10,936 nt of DNA. It comes from Acidobacteriota bacterium. Its GTDB lineage: Bacteria > Acidobacteriota > Terriglobia > Terriglobales > Acidobacteriaceae. This document shows positions 5,433-10,936 of this stretch, in pieces. The notes beneath the pieces are model-generated. The model did no database searches. It was not told the origin of the DNA and worked only from the letters and a program-made list of their open reading frames with translations. Each line of letters starts with the position of its first letter. Position 1 is the stretch's first letter. The stretch spans positions 1 through 10,936 of the forward strand of contig JAJYBW010000085.1 of assembly GCA_021778815.1 (NCBI GenBank), given 5' to 3'. Position numbers and translations under genes: made by a program.

Positions 5433-7457
5433 TCAATGCGGGCTCCCGGTTGGCGGCAAATAGGGGTGCTTCAGCGAGTCGCTCGCCAGGGTGACAGCGC
5501 CAGAGGTGTCGTCGTGGGTTTCGATCGCCTCTCGATACTGGTTGATGGCGCGGTCGCGCTGCCCGGAGGCGTCGAATATTCTTCCCAGCTGCAGATCACT
5601 CCAAACCTCAATCCACTTAGGAACGCCATCGCCGTTCAACGCGGCTCGAAACGCGTCCTCCGCTGCCTGGTAATTTCTCTGGCCAAAATACACTTCTCCC
5701 AGTCGATAGCTGGCCAGTGAACTGGTGGCGTCGAGCGCCAGCGCCGCGCGATACTCCGCGATCGCTCCCGCGTCATCGTTCGCCGCCGCCTTCGCCATCC
5801 CGCGCAATATATGCACTCGCACCTGCAAGGCATCGTCGTTTCGTAGCAGCCAGCGTTGCGGATCGAGCGAGACCTTGCGCGGAATACCAAACGTATCGAT
5901 AGTGAACTGGGTCTGCGGACCCATCACGTCCACCCGCTTCGTCACCGTCTTACCCTCCGTCTCCACCTGCACCTCGACCGGCATCTGGAACAGGTCCAGG
6001 TCCTCATCAATTTCACCCACGGTGCGGAATCCCTGATTGTTGCCCAGCCGGTAGAGCGTCCACTTATCCTGCAGCGTCGGTGCGCTTGTGTTATTCAGCC
6101 ATTGTGTAAAAAACGGTCTCAAATTCTCGTGCGAAGCCGCTTCAGCAATCTGTTCAAACTTTGCCGAGGAGACGGATTTGTCTGGCTCCGAAAGAACCTC
6201 GTGAAGCGTCTGCTGGAACGCCGCATCGCCAATCTGCCATCGCAGCATGCGGAAGATCATCGCTCCTTTGTCGTAGGTCATGGCCTCAAACTCACGCGAG
6301 TATTCCGGATATCGGGCCACATCGGCCAAAGGAACACCGTTGAAGGCAAGCGCGCTGGCGGAAACGTTCAGGATTGCATCCGCTGCGACTCCCGGCGTGG
6401 CTGTTCGACGAAGGTATTCAAGCTCTGCATAGCGACACATGCCGTTCGTGATCCACGCGTCGTTGGGCGACGCCGGACTGACTTCCTGCGCCCACCACTG
6501 GTGGGCGATGGTGTTTATCAGTAGCCGAGCGTAATCCGAGGTTTCAAGCTGATTGCCGGCAATCGCCGCAATCTCCGGCGCTGAGACTGCAGGGAGAGTA
6601 TCGTTCGGCAACTCCACGATATTCAATTCGCCGCTGCCAGCCGGACCAAATTGTGCAGCGAGTTCGCCGTATTGCTTTGCGGCGGTCGCAGCAATTTCCT
6701 GACCGGAAGGCTTCGCCGCATCGCTATCCACGCCCGATTCGTGCGCGATTTGATACACGCCAATGTGTGATCCAGGGGTCTCAACCGGCAGCTGAAATTT
6801 CCCCGCGATCACGGTTCCCGGAAAAGCCGGGTGCGGCCAGTTGAAGTCAAAGATCGTCTGTCCGTTCGCGTCCGGGTGAGGCGATCCGGTGAGTCCACTC
6901 GCGACCACATGGTCGCCGGTTGGCACATGTACGTGCATCTCCGCCGTGAAACGCTGGCTGCCATCGCCGACCACGGGAAACCAATCTGCGCGATATAGAA
7001 GGTAGCTGACTGGCTCGCCAATCGAAGCCAGATGAAGTCCGCTACCGGGCGTCGCGTTGAACACGCTGCTATAGGCAAACGTCCATGCGGCCTTGCTGCC
7101 CGGAGTGAGGTCGCCGGCAGGCGTGACGGTAATCTCCCCACCGCTTCGGGTCACGCTCAAACTCTTGCCCGAACCATCCGTCACGCTGGCGACGTGCAAT
7201 GCCGGACTCAATTGGAATTCGACCTTGGCTAGATTTTGCGACGTCGTGAACTCCACGCGGGTTTTCGCGCTGAGGGCATGATGGGCCGGATCCAGGCTCA
7301 CGTCGATGGAGTAGCCCCGAATTTGAACGCCAGTCTTCTCCGTCGCTGGTTGTGCGGATTGTGCGGTCGCAACTTGCAAGAGAATCCCGCACAGAAGTGC
7401 TGCCATCCTCTGCGAGAAACGCAGTCGAGATTTCCATACTCTCGGCAAGGTTCTCAC
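5433..7457 (-). CDS. M1 aminopeptidase-like protein with degenerate active site and C-terminal TPRs
   Basis: Secreted 674-aa protein with the fold order of M1 (gluzincin) peptidases but probably no catalysis. GTG start, overlapping the lpxB stop as GTGA. The N-terminus is basic, then hydrophobic (19-31) with likely signal cleavage after A-T-A32; this implies a periplasmic location. Residues 44-225 resemble the M1 N-terminal beta domain. In the peptidase-like domain the zinc motif reads N315-T-I-A-H319-QWW where active members have HExxH-QWW. The distal Glu, expected after 18 residues, is N338 (TNGMCRYAE in place of NEGxAxYxE). Thus one His ligand, the catalytic Glu and the Glu ligand are all replaced; H319 and the likely transition-state Tyr (Y395 in YDKGAM) remain. 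No GAMEN motif is seen; SAPEIAAIAG (292-301) stands near its place. Residues 547-650 hold about three TPR helix pairs (AIAEYRAAL, AAEDAFRAAL, AINQYREAI). The frame is intact, so this is not a decayed pseudogene. Substrate or peptide binding, or scaffolding, is inference. Met18 is a possible alternative start, but AGAGG directly abuts it. Confidence 0.88.
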   Translation of the reverse strand: MRTLPRVWKSRLRFSQRMAALLCGILLQVATAQSAQPATEKTGVQIRGYSIDVSLDPAHHALSAKTRVEFTTSQNLAKVEFQLSPALHVASVTDGSGKSLSVTRSGGEITVTPAGDLTPGSKAAWTFAYSSVFNATPGSGLHLASIGEPVSYLLYRADWFPVVGDGSQRFTAEMHVHVPTGDHVVASGLTGSPHPDANGQTIFDFNWPHPAFPGTVIAGKFQLPVETPGSHIGVYQIAHESGVDSDAAKPSGQEIAATAAKQYGELAAQFGPAGSGELNIVELPNDTLPAVSAPEIAAIAGNQLETSDYARLLINTIAHQWWAQEVSPASPNDAWITNGMCRYAELEYLRRTATPGVAADAILNVSASALAFNGVPLADVARYPEYSREFEAMTYDKGAMIFRMLRWQIGDAAFQQTLHEVLSEPDKSVSSAKFEQIAEAASHENLRPFFTQWLNNTSAPTLQDKWTLYRLGNNQGFRTVGEIDEDLDLFQMPVEVQVETEGKTVTKRVDVMGPQTQFTIDTFGIPRKVSLDPQRWLLRNDDALQVRVHILRGMAKAAANDDAGAIAEYRAALALDATSSLASYRLGEVYFGQRNYQAAEDAFRAALNGDGVPKWIEVWSDLQLGRIFDASGQRDRAINQYREAIETHDDTSGAVTLASDSLKHPYLPPTGSPH

Positions 7458-8740
7458 CCAGGCATATCCGCGGTGTGCGAGTCAGATTGGATTGGCCAAT
7501 GCTCGACCTCCCCTCGATCCAGAAAATCCAGCACCCAGGCAGCGGCGCGGTCGATGGCCGTGCGCTCTGGAACGCATCGGGACTGAATCTCTTCCGGAGT
7601 TTGGATCATGTTGTGTGCAGAAAGTTGGGCCGCGGTCGACTCCCAATGGAGCGTCGTCCTCACGCTTTTCAACTCCTCAATCATCTCAGACCTATAGCCA
7701 GTTTCTTCAAGTAATGGTTGAAGTGTGCGGATGACGTTCTGCGGCGTGAAATCGTCCTGAATCAGCTCCGGAACAATGCGATCGCCTGCGATCAGATTCA
7801 CCATGGCAACGTGCGGCAAATCCACCAACCGGCTCGCAATCGCGTAGCTGAAGTCCGACAGCCGATAGACCGCGATAAACGGGTTCCCGATCAGTGCTGC
7901 CTCCACCGTTGCCGTGCCGCTGGCCACCACGCTGGCACGTGCGTGAAACAGCGCAGCCCGCGCATCCTCCACTACGTGGATGGGAATATCAATTCCGCTG
8001 CCTTCGCTTTGACATTGCGCGACCATCCGGCGCACCCACTCTGGATCGAGCGTGGCGGCGGCAGGCAACAGAAATTCATACGACGCTCCCAGCCGATTCG
8101 CCGCTGCGGCCATCACTGGAAGATTGTGCCGCAATTCCTTGCCGCGACTCCCCGGCAGCAATGCGATCCATTCTTTTGCCGGATCCAGTTTGTATTGGCC
8201 GGCGTATTCCTTGCGCGAGATCGTCGGCAGCGGCAAATCAGCCAGTGGGTGGCCCACAAATTCCGCATCCACGCCGCGATCGCGGTAGTATTTTTCCTCA
8301 AATGGAAAGATGACGAGCATTTTGCTCACCCGCTCCCGTACCCAACGCACCCGATATTGCTTCCACGCCCAAAGCTGCGGACTGACAAAATACACCACAG
8401 GAATGCCCGACCGTTTCAATTCTTTTGCCAGTCGAAAATTCACGTCCGGAAAATCAATCAGCACCGCCAGGTCCGGCTTGCGAGCACGAATACTTTGCAC
8501 CAGCCGTCGATACTCCTTGTAAATGCGCGGCATGTGGCGCAGCACTTCTGTGATGCCCATGACCGCAATGTCTTCGGCCCGGACGATGCGCTCGCACCCC
8601 GCCGCCTCCATCGCCGTTCCACCGAGGCCAAAGAACTCGGCGTCCGGCCGCAGCGCGCGCACCGCCTCCATCAGCATGGCGCCGTAGCGTTCTCCGCTGG
8701 CCTCACCCGCGGAGATAAAAATTTGTGGAGTCGAAGGCAT
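7454..8740 (-). CDS. lpxB: Lipid-A-disaccharide synthase
   Basis: GT19 glycosyltransferase that joins UDP-2,3-diacylglucosamine and 2,3-diacylglucosamine 1-phosphate (lipid X) to give the lipid A disaccharide 1-phosphate, at the cytoplasmic face of the inner membrane. Family motifs appear in order: ISAGEASGE (9-17, with Glu where most members have Asp), IDFPDVNFRLAK (95-106), VSPQLWAWK (119-127), FVGHPLAD (161-168), LPGSRGKE (195-202), ASGTATVEAAL (273-283) and VYRLS (291-295). At 428 aa it is about 45 residues longer than E. coli LpxB (382), mostly through a C-terminal extension from about 380 that is rich in charged residues and Trp. It starts 11 bases after the ABC exporter stop with no clear ribosome site, which suggests reinitiation. 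It overlaps the next gene by 4 bases. The genes that usually precede lpxB elsewhere (lpxD, fabZ, lpxA) are not in the window. Confidence 0.96.
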   Translation of the reverse strand: MPSTPQIFISAGEASGERYGAMLMEAVRALRPDAEFFGLGGTAMEAAGCERIVRAEDIAVMGITEVLRHMPRIYKEYRRLVQSIRARKPDLAVLIDFPDVNFRLAKELKRSGIPVVYFVSPQLWAWKQYRVRWVRERVSKMLVIFPFEEKYYRDRGVDAEFVGHPLADLPLPTISRKEYAGQYKLDPAKEWIALLPGSRGKELRHNLPVMAAAANRLGASYEFLLPAAATLDPEWVRRMVAQCQSEGSGIDIPIHVVEDARAALFHARASVVASGTATVEAALIGNPFIAVYRLSDFSYAIASRLVDLPHVAMVNLIAGDRIVPELIQDDFTPQNVIRTLQPLLEETGYRSEMIEELKSVRTTLHWESTAAQLSAHNMIQTPEEIQSRCVPERTAIDRAAAWVLDFLDRGEVEHWPIQSDSHTADMPG

Positions 8741-8751
8741 GGCGGATTGGG

Positions 8752-10692
8752 TCAGTCGCCGGGCACAGCAAGGGGATCGCCGGTGCGAATGGCCTCGTCT
8801 GGAATCTCCTGATCCTTATATTGCAAGCGGTAAAGCTTCCAATATAGTCCCCGCTGCGCCAGTAGCTCCTGGTGGGTGCCAATCTCGCGCAGCTGGCCTT
8901 TGTGCATCACCAGGATTCGATTCGCCGTCTGAATCGTCGACAGTCGATGCGCCACCACCACGGACGTGCGGCCCGTCACCAACCGGGTCAGTGCCGAACG
9001 CACCCGCAATTCGGTATCTGTATCGACGCTGGAGGTGGCCTCGTCGAGAATCAAAATCCGCGGATTATGCGCCAGCGCGCGCGCAAAGTTGATCAGCTGC
9101 TTTTGCCCGGTAGAAAGCGTGCTGCCCCCTTCCCGTACCGGCTCCTGGAATCCATCGGGCAGCGATCGAATGTAGTCGCCGACATTCACCTGGTCGGCGG
9201 CGCTTTCAATTTCTTCTTCCGTGATGCGTTCCGTTCCCAGACGAATGTTGCTGGTGACAGTGCCGGTGAACAGCACTGGATCCTGCAGCACCACGGCAAA
9301 TCGCCGGCGAAGTTCCTGCACATCCCAGTCGCGTACGTCGATGCCTTCAATCAGGATTGCGCCGCGCTGCACATCGTAAAACCGCATCATCAGGCTGCTC
9401 AGCGTGGTTTTTCCGGCGCCGGTATGCCCGACAATCGCCGCCGTCTCTCCCGGCTCAATCGTAAAGCTGACATCGCGCAGCACCCACTCCACATCTTCTT
9501 TTTCCGGCGTCGAGCTGGTTCGCAGACGCTCGCGCATCGCGTCATCCAGCCGCTGATAGGTGAACCACACGTGGCGGAATTCAATCCGGCCGGAACCGTC
9601 CCCAACCGCCGGGTTCGCCGGCGAAACAATCTCCGGCGGCGTATCCAGCAGCTTGAAGATGCGTTCACTGGCGGCCATCGCTGCTTGCAGAATGTTGTAT
9701 TTGTCGCTCAAGTCCTGAATCGGACGGAAGAAGCGCTGCGAGTACTGGATGAAGGCGACCAGCACGCCCAGCGTCACAACGCCGCGCAGCACCCCACCGC
9801 CACCCCGCCAGATAATAATCGCCACCGCAATCGAGCTGAGAATTTCAACCACCGGATAATACAGCGCATACGCCATAATGGCGTCTTTGAACGCCTTCAT
9901 GTGCTGGCGATTGACCTTCTCGAAATCCTGAAACGCGCGCTCTTCGCGATTGAACAGCTGCACCACGCTCATCCCGCTGACATGCTCCTGCAGGTAGGAA
10001 TTGATCCGTGCAATGGCCGTGCGAATGCGGCGATACGACTCGCGAACAAACTTACGAAAGATCTGAGTCGCAATCACAATCAACGGGATGACGGAGAATG
10101 CCAGCAGCGCCAGCCACCAGTTCATCCGCAGCATCACGAACACAATGCCGGCCAGCACCAGCACATCCTCAAAAATCGACACCACGCCGGAGGTGAACAT
10201 TTCGTTCAGCGCATCCACGTCGTAGGTGACCCGCGTCACCAGCCGCCCGGTCGGGTTGCGATCGAAGAAGGCGATATGCATTCGCTGAATGTGGCGGAAG
10301 ATCTGGCTGCGCAGGTCGTACATTACCTTCTGGCCAGTCCACTGCATCAGGTAGGTCTGGATAAATGCCAGGACATAAATAAAGATCAGTGAGCCCAAAT
10401 AAATCCCGGCAATCTGCGTGATGCCGGTCATGGGGTTGTGGCTGAGATGGCGCGTCCAGAAGGAGTTGTGTGTGGCGGCCGAACGCGTCATGTACAGGTC
10501 AACCGCGACCTTGGTCAGGTAGGGTCCCAGCACATCGGCCAGGGCTGTAAACAGGATGGCGACCAGCGAAATGCCGACCTGCAACTTGTAGGGTTTCAGA
10601 TAGACCAGCAACCGCCGCATCAGGCGACTGTCGTAAGCCTTGCCGATAACGTCGTCGTCTTGCTGTGGGGTACTTTGTTTGGGGTCTGCCAT
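8752..10692 (-). CDS. ABC exporter, fused membrane and ATPase half-transporter (MsbA/ABCB-like)
   Basis: Inner-membrane export half-transporter of 646 aa that should work as a homodimer. Residues 26-340 form a type IV exporter membrane domain with six helices; the coupling-helix region is seen at FFDRNPTGRLVTRVTYDVD (142-160). The ATPase domain has an A-loop Tyr (Y379), Walker A GHTGAGKT (422-429), Q-loop Q470, signature LSTGQ (526-530, Thr in place of the first Gly of LSGGQ), Walker B ILILDE (546-551) with catalytic E551, and H-loop H582. All catalytic residues are present, so it should be active. An extra loop of about 20 charged residues (381-402) lies between the A-loop and the next strand. 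It heads the operon with lpxB, which makes lipid A or another envelope lipid the likely cargo. Sequence alone cannot separate MsbA from other ABCB-type exporters, so no symbol is given. The start ATG has no Shine-Dalgarno but a TACAAT box lies just upstream. Confidence 0.94.
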   Translation of the reverse strand: MADPKQSTPQQDDDVIGKAYDSRLMRRLLVYLKPYKLQVGISLVAILFTALADVLGPYLTKVAVDLYMTRSAATHNSFWTRHLSHNPMTGITQIAGIYLGSLIFIYVLAFIQTYLMQWTGQKVMYDLRSQIFRHIQRMHIAFFDRNPTGRLVTRVTYDVDALNEMFTSGVVSIFEDVLVLAGIVFVMLRMNWWLALLAFSVIPLIVIATQIFRKFVRESYRRIRTAIARINSYLQEHVSGMSVVQLFNREERAFQDFEKVNRQHMKAFKDAIMAYALYYPVVEILSSIAVAIIIWRGGGGVLRGVVTLGVLVAFIQYSQRFFRPIQDLSDKYNILQAAMAASERIFKLLDTPPEIVSPANPAVGDGSGRIEFRHVWFTYQRLDDAMRERLRTSSTPEKEDVEWVLRDVSFTIEPGETAAIVGHTGAGKTTLSSLMMRFYDVQRGAILIEGIDVRDWDVQELRRRFAVVLQDPVLFTGTVTSNIRLGTERITEEEIESAADQVNVGDYIRSLPDGFQEPVREGGSTLSTGQKQLINFARALAHNPRILILDEATSSVDTDTELRVRSALTRLVTGRTSVVVAHRLSTIQTANRILVMHKGQLREIGTHQELLAQRGLYWKLYRLQYKDQEIPDEAIRTGDPLAVPGD

Positions 10693-10703
10693 GCGACACT
10701 GCT

Positions 10704-10709
10704 ATTGTA
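10704..10709 (-). promoter_or_regulatory. Candidate -10 box for the ABC-lpxB-M1 operon
   Basis: On the minus strand TACAAT (10709-10704) stands 11 bases before the ABC start codon. Transcription starting about 7 bases downstream would leave a leader of about five bases, so the mRNA would be close to leaderless, consistent with the absence of a Shine-Dalgarno. No -35 match is visible. The same TACAATAGCA run occurs before the 61-aa gene. Confidence 0.38.
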
Positions 10710-10746
10710 CGAAGTTTCCGCCCATTCTCCGCATACGCGCCGAACT

Positions 10747-10936
10747 ATGCCTGTACACCTGTCGATGAGATCGCGACCACAGTCGATGCAAAATCTTGCG
10801 CCCGCACTTGGCATTTACGTCTCGATTCCGTTCTGCCGCGCCAAGTGCAGTTACTGCAACTTTGCCTCCGGTGTGTACGGCGCGGATCGCATGGCTGCGT
10901 ACGTGGAAAAATTAACGGCGCAGATTCGTCAAGCTC
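10747..10936 (+). CDS. hemW: HemW-type radical SAM protein, N-terminal fragment
   Basis: The first 63 codons are present and the frame runs open off the right edge (the last base of the window starts codon 64). The segment LGIYVSIPFCRAKCSYCNFAS carries the radical SAM cysteines C30, C34 and C37 (CxxxCxxC) in the context typical of HemW. There the sequence after the third Cys is N/D-F, unlike the CGCN of the coproporphyrinogen dehydrogenase HemN. HemW is a heme-binding chaperone that inserts heme into respiratory proteins; older annotations call it oxygen-independent coproporphyrinogen III oxidase. Three in-frame ATGs (10747, 10765, 10786) are possible starts and none has a good ribosome site; the first is used here. 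The gene is divergent from the ABC exporter with 54 bases between starts, so the two promoters overlap. Confidence 0.82.
   Translation, partial: MPVHLSMRSRPQSMQNLAPALGIYVSIPFCRAKCSYCNFASGVYGADRMAAYVEKLTAQIRQA

Noticed and set aside
7380..7457. A lipoprotein signal (Cys23) in the M1-like protein
   Set aside because: The residues before the Cys are A-L-L, not the small residue a lipobox needs at -1; an ordinary signal peptide with A-T-A cleavage fits better.
7718..8812. A 364-codon plus-strand frame opposite lpxB
   Set aside because: Same reasoning: composition is shadow-like, it crosses the lpxB/ABC junction, and lpxB itself is unambiguous.
8872..10392. A 506-codon open frame on the plus strand opposite the ABC exporter gene
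   Set aside because: It is antisense to a protein with every ABC exporter motif, is rich in His, Arg and Gln with no domain pattern, and has no ribosome site. In GC-rich DNA such shadow frames are common.

Overview
The window looks like ordinary chromosome from a Gram-negative bacterium with GC-rich genes and a lipid A-containing outer membrane. It encodes LpxB, an MsbA-like exporter and periplasmic folding and BON proteins. The style of several proteins suggests Acidobacteriota (Terriglobia-like): the PpiD/SurA-type foldase N-terminus, the BON plus glycine-zipper protein, and the ABC-lpxB neighbourhood. That placement is inference and no rRNA is present to confirm it. There is no mobile element, CRISPR array, tRNA or rRNA. 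No stretch over about 150 bases lacks a gene.

Left half, plus strand. A secreted BON-domain/glycine-zipper protein (54-1349) is followed by a 150-base gap and then a membrane-anchored parvulin-type peptidyl-prolyl isomerase (1500-3464). That gap holds a dyad-flanked -10 box, a possible 8-codon leader ORF and a strong hairpin. Next come malQ (3597-5129), with an imperfect dyad in its leader, and a small 61-aa gene with an excellent ribosome binding site (5229-5414).

Right half, minus strand. An operon reads from about 10700 down to 5433: an ABC exporter of the MsbA/ABCB type, then lpxB 11 bases later, then an M1-aminopeptidase-like protein with C-terminal TPRs that overlaps lpxB by 4 bases (GTGA). 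It converges on the 61-aa gene with only 18 bases between them. Divergent from the ABC gene, across 54 bases, the first 63 codons of a HemW-type radical SAM protein run off the right edge.

The genes fit an envelope theme. LpxB makes the lipid A disaccharide, the ABC exporter is a candidate to flip it or a related lipid, and the foldase and BON protein act at or beyond the inner membrane. The most interesting object is the third gene of the lpxB operon. It keeps the M1 peptidase architecture but has lost the catalytic Glu and two of the three zinc ligands (N-T-I-A-H in place of H-E-x-x-H, and Asn in place of the distal Glu). It is therefore probably a secreted pseudopeptidase with a TPR tail, translationally coupled to lipid A synthesis. 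No clear-cut new defence or mobile system was found.
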